64,000 nt of DNA from Chryseobacterium indologenes (GCA_002439165.1 DJTE01000028.1:1-64000), one strand, 5' to 3'; positions 26,249 through 35,751 are shown, counted from the stretch's first letter. Made by a program: numbers and translations. Notes: generated by a model not told the origin, from the sequence alone.

Positions 26249-26970
26249 TGGAAAAAACGCGCATCAATAAATATCTGTCAGAAGTAGGGTACTGTTCAAG
26301 AAGAGCGGCAGATAAACTTTTGGAAGAAGGAAGAATAACGATTAACGGGAAAGTTCCGGAACTGGGAACCAAAGTTTCTGATGAAGACCTTGTGGAAGTA
26401 GACGGAAAACCGATCCGCGAACCTCAGGACAAACCTGTTTATATTGCCTTCAACAAACCGGTAGGAATTGTCTGTACCACAGATACCAGGCGTGAAAAGA
26501 ACAATATTGTAGATTACATCAGCCATCCGAAAAGAATTTTCCCGATCGGAAGACTGGATAAACCCAGTGAAGGTCTTATCCTGCTGACCAGTGACGGAGA
26601 TATCGTCAATAAAATCCTCAGGGCAAGGAATAACCACGAAAAAGAATATCTTGTTCGCGTAGACAAACCCATTACCCCGAGATTCCTTGAAAAAATGAGA
26701 AACGGTGTGCCTATTCTGGATACCGTTACCAAAAAATGTGAGGTAGAGAAGATTGATGATATGAATTTCCGTATCATTCTTACCCAGGGACTGAACAGAC
26801 AGATCCGCAGAATGTGCGAATACCTCGGCTATGATGTAAAAAAACTGAAACGTATCAGAATTATGAACATTAAGCTGGACCTTCCGGTAGGAAAATGGAG
26901 AGATCTTACGGAGCAGGAACTTTCAGCACTTAATCTGCTGCTTGAGGACTCAAGTAAAACAGTGGATTAA
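26248..26970 (+). CDS. rluF: 23S rRNA pseudouridine(2604) synthase
   Basis: 240 residues. An N-terminal S4 RNA-binding domain (RINKYLSEVGYCSRRAADKLLEEG) is followed by an RsuA-type pseudouridine synthase domain with the catalytic motif FPIGRLDKPSEGL near residue 100 (Asp). The blocks ILRARNNHEKEYLV, VPILDTVTKKCEVEK and LNRQIRRMCEYLGYDVKKL are closer to E. coli RluF than to RluB or RluE, so I choose RluF. It is the last gene of the uppP-truB string and overlaps the preceding stop by one base. Confidence 0.88.
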   Translation: MEKTRINKYLSEVGYCSRRAADKLLEEGRITINGKVPELGTKVSDEDLVEVDGKPIREPQDKPVYIAFNKPVGIVCTTDTRREKNNIVDYISHPKRIFPIGRLDKPSEGLILLTSDGDIVNKILRARNNHEKEYLVRVDKPITPRFLEKMRNGVPILDTVTKKCEVEKIDDMNFRIILTQGLNRQIRRMCEYLGYDVKKLKRIRIMNIKLDLPVGKWRDLTEQELSALNLLLEDSSKTVD

Positions 26971-26988
26971 AACCATGTCATTTCCTGT

Positions 26989-27120
26989 CTATTCAAATTT
27001 GTAACCCCATTCATCATCGAATCTCTTTCTGTCTTCAGGAATCATTCTGTCTCTGAGAAGACGGAATGTATAGCCGTTTTTTAGAATATCTCGATCAAAA
27101 TACTTCCGGAAAAATGTCAA
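26989..27120 (-). pseudogene. Short open frame or gene remnant between rluF and the HHH gene
   Basis: On the minus strand an open frame ends at 26989-26991 and encodes a strongly protein-like, charged peptide with FRKYFDRDILKNGY, RLLRDRM and RFDDEWGYKFE. It has no upstream ATG: a TTG at 27118-27120 would give 43 residues, and an in-frame TAA lies near 27144. It begins about 30 nt after the stop codon of the HHH gene. Either it is a small gene with a TTG start or the C-terminal stump of a lost gene. I do not recognise the peptide. Confidence 0.35.
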
Positions 27121-27150
27121 AAGTGTAGTATTTCTACGATTTTACTATGA

Positions 27151-28413
27151 CTATTTAAGGTACAGCCTCATCCGTGCCTCATATTCGGGCTTCACCTTCA
27201 GGAGTTTCCATATTTTCTTATCATCGGAATTGCTGATGCGGTAGAATATGATTTTGTCTGCGGAGTATTTAAAATAGGGATGATTTTTCAGCCAGTCTTC
27301 AGGAGCATCGGCTAAGGTATATCTGGAAACTTCTGAGGAATTCAGGGGACATATGGAAATCAGCTTCTGAACTATTTCTTTATCGATATTATAAGTTTCC
27401 AGAATCTGTTCTTTAGTGATAAAACCTCCCAGTTTCCTTCGGAAACCAATAAGGTATCCTGCGCTTTTTTCATCCAGACCAAACTCTGTTAACTGCTTAA
27501 AACTGATTGTATTCAGATCTGTTTTTGAAAAATCGGTTTTCTCCTGCTGTTTTTCATTATTTATGATGACTGATAAATTTAATTTGATATAAGGCTTCAG
27601 TTCCCGGAACTTTTCAGGGGAGATGACAAAGCATTTCTGGATGTCTTCAAGGCTTTTAAAATTTCCATGAAGATTCCGGTCGCGGTAATTCACAATGGTC
27701 GCGGCTTGTTTTTCAGAAAAACCGAGTGACTTCCATCCGTCCCGGTTTAATGTATTAGGATCAAAAGGACGGTAATCTGTTGTTGTACCGTTATTTCCGG
27801 ATGAGTTTTTAAGATGATCCTGCGTTTTTGAAGGCAGAAGGAGGTAAGGGCTAAGTTTGGTATACGCCTCATCGGAAATAATGAAGCATTCTTTGAACTT
27901 TTCTTTGCTGATAAAACTTCCGCCCAGATAATTCCTGTATTTCACAATAGCTTGGGATTGTTTTTCACTGAAGCCCATCTGCATCCAGTCTGCGGCAGAA
28001 AGACGGTCGGGATTGAATTTTCCGGAAACACTGATTTTTTTCTTTTCAAAACTTTTAAAATGTTCTTCATCCTTTTCCGGAAGCATAAGATAAGGCTCCA
28101 GTAAGGTAAATTTTTCTGAAGAGACAGCATAACATTTACTGAACTGTTCTTTGGTAGCAAACCGGCCGCCAATCATTTTTTTATAATTAAGAATGGTTTT
28201 GATCTGTTTTTCAGAAAAGCCAAGTTTCTGCCATTGTTTTTCATCCAGAGAGTTGGGATCAAAATAAGACAGGTCCGGAGTACCTACTTCAGAAATAAAT
28301 CTGATGTTGGGAAAATCAGCCTTTTCTCTGTCGATATATTTCTGAAAGGCCATCAGGACAATCAGCAGCATTCCCAATAATGCCATTTTCCGGTAATAAA
28401 TTTTTCTCATCAT
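27151..28413 (-). CDS. Helix-hairpin-helix repeat protein with N-terminal membrane anchor
   Basis: 420 residues: one membrane segment near residues 10-25 and then four repeats of about 65-70 residues. Each repeat has FDPNSL..WQKLGFSEKQ..TI.NYK (a ComEA-type helix-hairpin-helix start), a G-G-F/R-F.TKE stretch and a KC.V.S..KF..L.PYL end; the fourth is less regular (TDLNTISFKQLTEFGLDEK). HHH units of this kind bind DNA backbones in ComEA, the competence receptor, but here they are chained and anchored. Whether it binds DNA outside the membrane is an inference. A promoter ends 4 bases before the ATG. MerR lies upstream on the same strand with its own promoter. Confidence 0.8.
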   Translation of the reverse strand: MMRKIYYRKMALLGMLLIVLMAFQKYIDREKADFPNIRFISEVGTPDLSYFDPNSLDEKQWQKLGFSEKQIKTILNYKKMIGGRFATKEQFSKCYAVSSEKFTLLEPYLMLPEKDEEHFKSFEKKKISVSGKFNPDRLSAADWMQMGFSEKQSQAIVKYRNYLGGSFISKEKFKECFIISDEAYTKLSPYLLLPSKTQDHLKNSSGNNGTTTDYRPFDPNTLNRDGWKSLGFSEKQAATIVNYRDRNLHGNFKSLEDIQKCFVISPEKFRELKPYIKLNLSVIINNEKQQEKTDFSKTDLNTISFKQLTEFGLDEKSAGYLIGFRRKLGGFITKEQILETYNIDKEIVQKLISICPLNSSEVSRYTLADAPEDWLKNHPYFKYSADKIIFYRISNSDDKKIWKLLKVKPEYEARMRLYLK

Positions 28414-28417
28414 ACCA

Positions 28418-28448
28418 CAAACTTATCAATACAAACAAGTTGAGGCAA
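28418..28448 (-). promoter_or_regulatory. Promoter of the HHH gene, 4 nt from its ATG
   Basis: On the minus strand TTG (28448-28446), a 20-nt spacer and TAAGTTTG (28425-28418) fit the consensus. Only four bases separate the last G from the ATG at 28413, so the message would have almost no leader. Confidence 0.6.
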
Positions 28449-28733
28449 TAGGAAAGTATAAAGTGAATGTTTTTATAATAGAGAAATAATTATCCGGTTT
28501 AAAATATAAATCAAAATAAGGTGATATTTTTAAATAATTAAATACCAGCACCTTAATTTGCTTTTTTGGAAAATTAATGTGAGCTGTGTAGGGAATCCCT
28601 GAAGAAATATTTCTATTATTTCCGAAGGCCGGGACAGATCATTTTGAAATATTTTAATCCCGCTGATATACGGATCCGCTGATTCGGGTATCTGATCCTG
28701 TAAAGTGCTACAAACCCGAAAACGGACAGAATT
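28449..28733. other. Intergenic stretch with one short inverted repeat
   Basis: AATAAGGTG (28515-28523) and a CACCTTAATT arm (28549-28558) pair loosely around an AT-rich loop. Otherwise I see no gene or repeat shared with other gaps. Confidence 0.4.
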
Positions 28734-29075
28734 TTATTCAGGATGATCAGCTAAAGAATCCTTCAGCTTAAGAAGTTCAGCTTTCACAAATTCAAGGCGG
28801 TCGATTAAGGTAACGGTTTCGGATATTTTACTGTTGGTAGTCAGAGCAATCCTTGCACCATCCAGTGTATACCCTTTTTCCTTAACCAGATGGTAGATCA
28901 TCTGAAGGTTTTTAATGTCTTCCGGAGTGAAATAACGGTTCCCTTTTTTATTCTTCTTAGGTTTGATAATAGGGAATTCCTGTTCCCAATAGCGTATTAA
29001 TGAAGTGTTTACGTCAAATGCCCTGGCCACTTCTCCAATAGAATAATACAGCTTATCAGGTAGATTTATTTTCAT
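28734..29075 (-). CDS. MerR family transcriptional regulator
   Basis: 113 residues. The N-terminal winged helix is clear: YYSIGEVARAFDVNTSLIRYWEQEFP, then KKNKKGNRYFTPEDIKNLQMIYHLVKEKGYTLDGARIAL. A short helical tail follows with no Cys metal site, so it is not a metal sensor of the classical kind. The frame allows an ATG seven codons earlier, but that position lies inside the promoter described at 29094-29125, so I start at 29075. Target genes are unknown. Confidence 0.87.
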   Translation of the reverse strand: MKINLPDKLYYSIGEVARAFDVNTSLIRYWEQEFPIIKPKKNKKGNRYFTPEDIKNLQMIYHLVKEKGYTLDGARIALTTNSKISETVTLIDRLEFVKAELLKLKDSLADHPE

Positions 29076-29093
29076 GTGATGAATCCTAAAGTC

Positions 29094-29125
29094 CAAAGAT
29101 AAAAATTTTTCAAAACCGGATGCAA
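29094..29125 (-). promoter_or_regulatory. Promoter of the MerR gene
   Basis: On the minus strand TTG (29125-29123), a 21-nt spacer and TATCTTTG (29101-29094) match the Bacteroidota consensus, 18 bases before the ATG at 29075. It overlaps the upstream ATG at 29096 and so decides the start. Confidence 0.65.
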
Positions 29126-29293
29126 ATATATAAGGTCAAATCTCTTGTAAAAACCTTTGATAATAGCTTCTGTATGTGCTTTTTTTTGGATATTCCGCAT
29201 TGTTCTTTTTATTTTTTTTCAATGGAATGTGCTGATTTTGTGTTATTTATTTGTTAAATATTATTAAATTAGTAAACACTAAAATTACACATT

Positions 29294-31947
29294 ATGAAAC
29301 ATTATTTCTTCATTTTCGCACTGATGGTTCCTCTTCTGGGATTTTCACAGTGGACAAAAACAGAGCTCCGGACTCAGAAAGTAAAGAAATCTCAGGAAAA
29401 GCTTGAGTATTCGGCCCTTTATTTATTAAACGCAGACCAGCTCAGACAAAATCTTGAAAAAGTATCTGACCGGTTCTCCGGAGGAAAAGGAGTGATCATT
29501 TCAATTCCTGCTGCCAGCGGTAAGCTTGAAAAATTTCAGGTATGGGAATCTTCCAATATGGATCCTGCTCTTCAGGCAAAGTATCCCGACATCAGATCTT
29601 ATGTAGGAACAGGAGTGGACGATCCGTCAGTCTATCTGAGGTTCAGCCTTTCTCCGGTGGGTTTCTCATCCATGATAACACGATCAGGAGGCTCAGAATT
29701 TATTGAACCCTATACGGAAGACCGTAAAATTTATGCTGTATTCGATTCCAATGCCAGAAGGGGACAGGATAAAGAACCCTTTGAATGTACGGTTATGGAA
29801 GAGGCTGAAAAAAAAAACACTGTTGCCGCTAAAAAAACCGCTGGATTTAATGTATTCAGGCTGGCTTTATCCTGTACAGGAGAATATGCCCAATATCATT
29901 TAACGGTTTCCGGAACTCCGGCAACGGCAACAGATGCTGAAAAAAAAGCGGTTATACTGGCTGCAATGAATGCTACCTTAACAAGGCTGAACAGTGTTTT
30001 TGAAAAAGATCTTTCACTGCATTTCAATCTCATCGCCGAGAACGAGACCGTCATATTTCTTAATTCCACAACAGATCCTTATACGAATGGCGGACCTAAT
30101 GAAGCCAATACTCAGATTTCTGCATTGATCCCGGCGGCAAATTATGATATGGGGCACCTGATAGATAAAAAAGGAGCCAATGGAGCAGCCGGGTTAGGGG
30201 TAATCTGTAATAACAGTTCAAAGGCAGCGGGATGGACTGCCCACAATTTTCCCGAAGGTGATAAATTTGACATCGATTACGTAGCCCATGAAATGGGGCA
30301 TCAGATGGGGCAGGGCATTCATACACTTTCACAACTACGCAGGCCGATCAGAGGGTGGAGCCGGGAAGTGGAAGCACTATTATGGCCTATACCGGGATAA
30401 CAGGCAATTCAGATGTACAGTTTAATTCCAATGATTATTTTCATACCAACAGCGTTACACAGATTAAAAATAAAATAAACAGCATAAGCTGTGGTACGAA
30501 TGTTCCTTTTTCGATACCTGCACCCAACATCAGCGCAGGAGCAGACTACATCATTCCTAAATCTACGGCATTTGTGCTGACTGCTTCAACCACTGATACG
30601 AATCCTGCAGCTTATACCTACAACTGGGAACAGGCCGATCAGGCTGCCAATGCGCAGATCGGAAGCGGAAATACTTCAGCAGCCTATCCTGAGAAACCGA
30701 CGGGACCAACTTTCAGATCAGTACCGCCTGTAAGTTCTCCTGTCAGATATTTCCCGGAATTTTATAAGGTGCTGGCAGGCGTAATGTCCACCCGTTGGGA
30801 GAGTGTATCAGGTGTAGGTCGTGATCTTAATTTTGCGGCTACCCTAAGAAATAATAATCCAATCAATCCACAGACCGGTAAAGACGCTACGGTTGTTACG
30901 GTAAATGCCAATGCAGGTCCTTTCAAGGTCACCTCACCGGTATTCGGGCAATCACTAAGTTCCGGAAGCACACTGAATGTAACCTGGGATGTCGCCAATA
31001 CCAATCAGGCCCCGATCAGTACAGCCAATGTAAATATCAAGCTTTCTAAAGACGGAGGACAGACATTTACTGTCATTGCAGCCAATACTCCGAATGACGG
31101 CAATGAGCAGATTACGATACCGGCCGGTTCTATTTCTGCCAATGCCTATATCCTTGTTGAAGCAGTTGGAAATGTTTATTATGCTGTAAGCCCGAGCTTT
31201 GTAATTGATTATACTGTGGCCGGTGAAACCTGTAACACCTATACATATACCGGAGCTGCTGTCCCTATTACAGATGGCCCGGGAGGAAACGCAATATCTT
31301 CACCAAGAGTGATCGCTCCTTTAACGGTAAATAATCCGGGTATTATTACCAAAATAACAGTAACACCTTCCGTCACCCATACCTATGTGCAGGATCTGGC
31401 AATAGGAATAGAAGGACCTTCAGGTGCGTCTGCCCTTATATGGAACAGATCATGTAACTCTCAGAGTAATATTGTTGCCACTTTCAGTGATACCGGAGCA
31501 GCTGCCGTATGTACCACTCCAATCCAGGGAGAGGTAAAATCTAATGAATCGTTAGGAATATTTGCAGGACATCCGGCTCAGGGGCAATGGAAATTATTTG
31601 CTTCCGACAATTACCCCGGAGATACGGGAAATATCAACGGATGGAGTCTTCAGGTATGTACCCGCCAGACGGAGACACTGGGCATCAAAGAAACTTCTGC
31701 AATGGATGACGATATTAAGATTTATCCTAATCCAACAGATGGAAATTTCTTCATTAAATCCAGAAATATAAAAGGAGAAATGAAGGTGACGATGTTCGAT
31801 GCAAGCGGAAGGCTGGTTCATTCATCAGCTTATAAGGGTGAAAACGAGACAACCAAAGAATTCAATGTGCATGTTCCGAAAGGAGTGTATATAATCAGCA
31901 TCAATTCTTCAAAAGGAGTTTATAACAGTAAGCTTGTTGTAAAATAA
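29294..31947 (+). pseudogene. Secreted reprolysin-like metalloprotease with T9SS type A domain, frameshifted
   Basis: Two overlapping frames are one gene. Frame 1 (29294-30400) holds the signal peptide (ends LLGFSQ), a propeptide-like region and the protease domain up to VAHEMGHQMGQG near residue 332. Frame 2, read from 30310, continues as AGHSYTFTTTQ and then VEPGSGSTIMAYTGI. One more G in the run at 30307-30310 would restore HEMGHQMGAGH, the expected HExxHxxGxxH zinc site. Frame 2 also holds the rest of the protease, a proprotein-convertase-like P domain (about 31230-31660) and a type A sorting domain (IYPNPTDGNFFIKS...KLVVK). As written the product ends prematurely without its third zinc ligand. 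A sequencing error in the G run is the main alternative. Confidence 0.82.
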
Positions 31948-31972
31948 ATAATAGACTTATCATATATTCAGT

Positions 31973-32003
31973 AAAGGACCGGCAATTTGCCGGTCCTTTT
32001 TTA
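31973..32003 (+). terminator. Terminator after the metalloprotease
   Basis: AAAGGACCGGCAA and TTGCCGGTCCTTTTTT form a perfect stem with almost no loop and a T run. Confidence 0.85.
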
Positions 32004-32062
32004 CGGAAGCTTGTATTTCGACTTTGTTTACCGTATTTTTATGCCATCAATGCCTATCCCCA

Positions 32063-32944
32063 ATGAATCCTATATCTGTTCTTCATATTGATCTTTTTCA
32101 GCCCGGTAAAAATGCTTCAGATTTTTATTTCAATACCCTGAAAAACCATCTTATCCTGGGACACCGGCATATTGAAAAACCTCACAGACATGACTTTTAT
32201 GCCGTTGTACTTTTTACGCAGGGAAAAGGAATTCATGAGATCGATTTTCAGAAATATGAAGTTTCGGCAGGCAGTCTTTTCTTTTTATCGCCGGGCCAGA
32301 TACACAGCTGGGAACTTTCGGAAGATATTGACGGGTATATTTTTTTCAGTTCACAGGGGTTTTATGAAATGCATTATGTAAGCCAGAAGCTCAGGAATTT
32401 TCCTTTCTTCGGTTCTGTGTCTTTTCCCAGAAAGCTTCAGCTGGATAAGGTGGAATTGCAAAATAATATCCATCTGTTTCAGGAGCTGGAAAAAGAGCAT
32501 TATGGTAAACAGATCATGAGAGAAGGAAGAATTCTTTCTCTCATGTCCCAGATATTTATTAATACCACCCGGTTGTTTTCAAAGGATATGGATACATTAT
32601 CTTCCTCTGCCGGTCTCTCTTATTTTAAACACTATCAGGATTTTGAAGATCTTATCGAGCTGCATTTTACCCAACAGAAGTCCATTGGCTATTATGCGGA
32701 TTTATTGGGAATATCTTCAAAGCATTTAAACAGGGTAGTGCAGACAACAGTTCAGAAAACCGCAACGGAAGTCATTACAGAAAGAGTAGTCCTGGAGGCC
32801 AAAAGAATGCTGATGTACCTTAATGAAAGCCTGGTGGAAATCGCTTTCAGGCTGGGATATGAAGAATATTCCTACTTTGTAAGAGTATTCCGGAAAAGCT
32901 CCGGAATGACTCCTACTCAGTTTATGAGGAAATATAAGGCCTGA
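32063..32944 (+). CDS. AraC family transcriptional regulator
   Basis: About 293 residues from the ATG at 32063 (an in-frame ATG 13 codons upstream is less likely). The N-terminal half is an AraC-type cupin (HRHIEKPHRHDFYAVVLFTQGKGIHEID; SLFFLSPGQIHSWEL). The C-terminal 100 residues carry the two helix-turn-helix motifs: YYADLLGISSKHLNRVVQ and EIAFRLGYEEYSYFVRVFRKSSGMTPTQF. It would bind a small ligand and act as an activator. It stands alone between a terminator and the convergent ccoG gene, so its target is not indicated. Confidence 0.9.
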   Translation: MNPISVLHIDLFQPGKNASDFYFNTLKNHLILGHRHIEKPHRHDFYAVVLFTQGKGIHEIDFQKYEVSAGSLFFLSPGQIHSWELSEDIDGYIFFSSQGFYEMHYVSQKLRNFPFFGSVSFPRKLQLDKVELQNNIHLFQELEKEHYGKQIMREGRILSLMSQIFINTTRLFSKDMDTLSSSAGLSYFKHYQDFEDLIELHFTQQKSIGYYADLLGISSKHLNRVVQTTVQKTATEVITERVVLEAKRMLMYLNESLVEIAFRLGYEEYSYFVRVFRKSSGMTPTQFMRKYKA

Positions 32945-32972
32945 TGGTTTAATATTGTTTCAGATTCCGGGA

Positions 32973-34415
32973 TCACAGTGCCAGTTTAAAAGGTCCTTCA
33001 AAAGTAGTTTCAAATGAGTCTACCAGAGTGCCTTTTTCATCAAAAACACCGATCACCATATTCTGTTTGGAGAGCCTGATCTCTTCTTCGGGGAAAGAGA
33101 TATTAATATTTCCTTTTAGAATTTCATCTCCTTTCAGAACAATTTTTTCAGAGCCGAAATAGGTGATCTCAGCATTGGAAGGAGTGATTACTCTGATATA
33201 AAGCGTCTTTTTCTCATTGGACTTGTTTAAAAGAGTGTAAATAAAGGTATTGGTGATTTTACCGTTCTTTACAAAGAAAGTAGAACCGGCAGGTTTAATA
33301 AATTTGGCTTCCATAGATCCGCGGTCATACATTAAAAACCCGAGAAATCCGATGAGCAGGGCCAGAATTACCGTAGTTGCCTTCATTCTTGACGTAAATC
33401 TGAATTTTTCCCGGTTTTCAATCTCCGATTCTGTGGCATAGCGGATCAGCCCTTTTGGAAGTCCTACCTTCTCCATAACTTCATCACAGGCATCGATGCA
33501 TGCTGTACAGTTGACGCATTCCAGCTGCTGTCCGTTTCTGATGTCAATCCCCGTAGGACATACCACCACACATTGATGGCAGTCGATACAGTCTCCTTTT
33601 CCCGCCGCTTTCCGGTCTTCATTATTTCTCCATTTAGAACGGCCTTCCCCTCTTTTAAAGTCATAATAAACATTAATGGTCTGCTTATCGATCAGTACTC
33701 CCTGAAGTCTACCATACGGACAAACCAGTGTGCATACCTGCTCGCGGAGCCATGCAAATACAAAATAGAAAGTCATTGTAAAAAAGATCATGGTGATAAA
33801 CTTCAGCGGGTGCTCGGAAGGCCCCTCAATCATGATCTGGAAAACCTCTTCATATCCTACAATATACATGAACATAAACGTGGATATAACCAGAGAAATC
33901 AAGAGAAATACACTCCATTTGGTTAATCTTTTTCTTATTTTTTCAGCATCCCACTCCTGCCTGTCAAGTTTCATCTGCTTATTCCGGTCGCCTTCAATCC
34001 AGTATTCAATTTTACGGAATACCATTTCCATGAAAAGGGTCTGGGGACAAAGCCAGCCGCAGAATATACGCCCGAAAACAACGGTAAACAGCATCACAAA
34101 AATCACAGAAGTTACAGCTCCCAAAGCGAGAATAAAGAAATCCTGAAGATAGAAAGGCTGCCCCAGAATGAAAAACCTTCTGTCGATCACATTAATCAGG
34201 AGAAATGGGTTGCCGTTTATTTTTATAAAAGGAAGCCCGAAGAACAATGCGAGAAGAGCATAACTGGTATAATTCCTGTAATTGGTATATTTTCCTTTAG
34301 GTTTCCGTGGAAATACCCACTTTCTTTTTCCGGTTTCATCCATGGTTCCCACCGAATTTCTGAATTCTTCGTTGTCGGTTTCGATGAACTTGCTGTTGCC
34401 TGATTCTGCACTCAT
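32973..34415 (-). CDS. ccoG: Cytochrome c oxidase accessory protein CcoG
   Basis: CcoG (FixG/RdxA) is a membrane iron-sulfur protein needed for copper delivery to cbb3-type oxidase. The 480-residue sequence has several membrane segments, the CGWLCPQTLFMEMVFRKIE and CTLVCPYGRLQG motifs and two ferredoxin-like clusters, CIDCHQCVVVCPTGIDIR and CVNCTACIDACDEVM, followed by a soluble Ig-like C-terminal domain after the last membrane segment (about 345-365). The rest of the oxidase operon is not in the window, so here ccoG stands apart from ccoNOP. It converges on the AraC gene with 28 bp between. Confidence 0.92.
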   Translation of the reverse strand: MSAESGNSKFIETDNEEFRNSVGTMDETGKRKWVFPRKPKGKYTNYRNYTSYALLALFFGLPFIKINGNPFLLINVIDRRFFILGQPFYLQDFFILALGAVTSVIFVMLFTVVFGRIFCGWLCPQTLFMEMVFRKIEYWIEGDRNKQMKLDRQEWDAEKIRKRLTKWSVFLLISLVISTFMFMYIVGYEEVFQIMIEGPSEHPLKFITMIFFTMTFYFVFAWLREQVCTLVCPYGRLQGVLIDKQTINVYYDFKRGEGRSKWRNNEDRKAAGKGDCIDCHQCVVVCPTGIDIRNGQQLECVNCTACIDACDEVMEKVGLPKGLIRYATESEIENREKFRFTSRMKATTVILALLIGFLGFLMYDRGSMEAKFIKPAGSTFFVKNGKITNTFIYTLLNKSNEKKTLYIRVITPSNAEITYFGSEKIVLKGDEILKGNINISFPEEEIRLSKQNMVIGVFDEKGTLVDSFETTFEGPFKLAL

Positions 34416-34680
34416 TGCTTTACTTTATTTAATTGAAAAAGTATTAAGGTAATATTTGAGGCCGGATCAAGTTGTTTTTCAGTCAGTTTTACAAAGGAAA
34501 ATTTTATTGATCTCCCACCTGTGCAAAGGTCTTGATTAAACTTTTTGAGTACTAATATTATCTACTTCAAAAATAGGACAATTGGGACATTTTTATTTTT
34601 CCTGTAAAGCAGGTCAAAATGAGAGAATAGATTGTGAAACTGTTCCTGATGTTGTAAATTACCCTCTTTAAAAATGAAGT

Positions 34681-35574
34681 ATGAAAAATATCTGCAGAAC
34701 AGGTCTGATTGGTTTGGTTTTCGCATTGGTAAACTGTCAATCTGTAAATAACAGCACAATGTTTTATGATGGGGTACAGCCTGAAAAAATTTCAGATCAG
34801 TTCAGCTTTACGGAAGGTCCTTCATCCGATAAAGAAGGAAATGTTTATTTCACGGACCAGCCTAATGATAAAATTTACCTGTGGGACTGGAAAACCAATC
34901 AGGTGACTTTATTTCTCGATAAAACAGGAAGAGCCAACGGAACTCACTTCGATAAAGATGATTTTCTGATTACCTGTTCCGATGAGCAGGGCGAAATGTG
35001 GAAAATTTCAAAGAATAAAAAAGTGGAAATTCTGTTTAAAGGTTTTGAAGGAAAACGCCTGAACGGGCCCAACGATATCTGGAATGATGCTTTTGGAGGG
35101 ATGTATTTTACAGATCCTTTATATGAAAGAGATTATTGGGTGGATTTCAAACAGGAGCTGCCTCATAAAAGTCTCTATTACAGAAATAAAAATGGGAAAA
35201 TCAGCAAATTAGAGACCTTCACCCAACCCAATGGAATTGTAGGCAGTGAAACCATGAGGAAACTGTATATTTCAGATATTGATGCCGGAAAGACCTATGA
35301 GTACGATATCCTGGGCGAAGGCAAATTATCCGAAAGAAAACTGTTCTGTGAAATGGGCTCTGATGGGATGACTTTAGACAAACACGGAAATCTTTACCTG
35401 ACGGGTGATGGAGTACACGTTTTTAACCGCAAGGGAAAAAAGATCTATCACATCCCGATTCCTGAAAAATGGACTTCTAATGTAACTTTCGGAGGAGAAA
35501 ATAACGATGTTTTATTCATCACGGCATCAAAATCAGTGTATGTTTTACCAACAAAAGTACGGGGAGTGAAATAA
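34681..35574 (+). CDS. SMP-30/gluconolactonase-like lipoprotein
   Basis: 297 residues. The start KNICRTGLIGLVFALVNCQS ends in a lipobox with Cys at 19, so the protein is likely anchored in the envelope. The rest is a six-bladed propeller of the SMP-30/gluconolaconase/LRE type: TEGPSSDKEGNVYFTDQPNDKI, the conserved NGTHFD and LNGPNDIWNDAFGGMYFTDP blocks, TQPNGIVGSE and SDGMTLDKHGNLYL. These supply the metal ligands (Glu, Asn, Asp) of lactone hydrolases. The substrate is unknown; a sugar lactone is the family default. Confidence 0.85.
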   Translation: MKNICRTGLIGLVFALVNCQSVNNSTMFYDGVQPEKISDQFSFTEGPSSDKEGNVYFTDQPNDKIYLWDWKTNQVTLFLDKTGRANGTHFDKDDFLITCSDEQGEMWKISKNKKVEILFKGFEGKRLNGPNDIWNDAFGGMYFTDPLYERDYWVDFKQELPHKSLYYRNKNGKISKLETFTQPNGIVGSETMRKLYISDIDAGKTYEYDILGEGKLSERKLFCEMGSDGMTLDKHGNLYLTGDGVHVFNRKGKKIYHIPIPEKWTSNVTFGGENNDVLFITASKSVYVLPTKVRGVK

Positions 35575-35675
35575 CCTTTAAATCCGGTTAAAATTTTTTA
35601 AAACTCCAGCTTTTATCGGAATCGATGAAGACACCTGCGTGTTGAGTTTAAAATAGACAAATTCTATTTACCACT

Positions 35676-35713
35676 CAATAAAAGATCTGCCAAATCTGCA
35701 AGATCAGCGAGCG
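35676..35713. repeat. Degenerate interspersed intergenic repeat, copy B
   Basis: The run AATAAAAGATCTGCCAAATC followed by CTGCAAGATCAGCGAGCG matches copy A at 5306-5340. A further scrap (TTTTTGCGTCTTTGCAAA at 35811-35828) resembles the 'GCGTCTTTGC' block seen with other copies. Confidence 0.55.
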
Positions 35714-35751
35714 ATCTGAAAATAAAGAATTCGTTTATTCATGGCAGTTAC

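Noticed and set aside
30300..30330. Programmed -1 ribosomal frameshift in the metalloprotease
   Set aside because: The site (ATGGGGCAGGG) is not an X-XXY-YYZ slippery heptamer and I see no following stem; a lost base in a G run explains it more simply.
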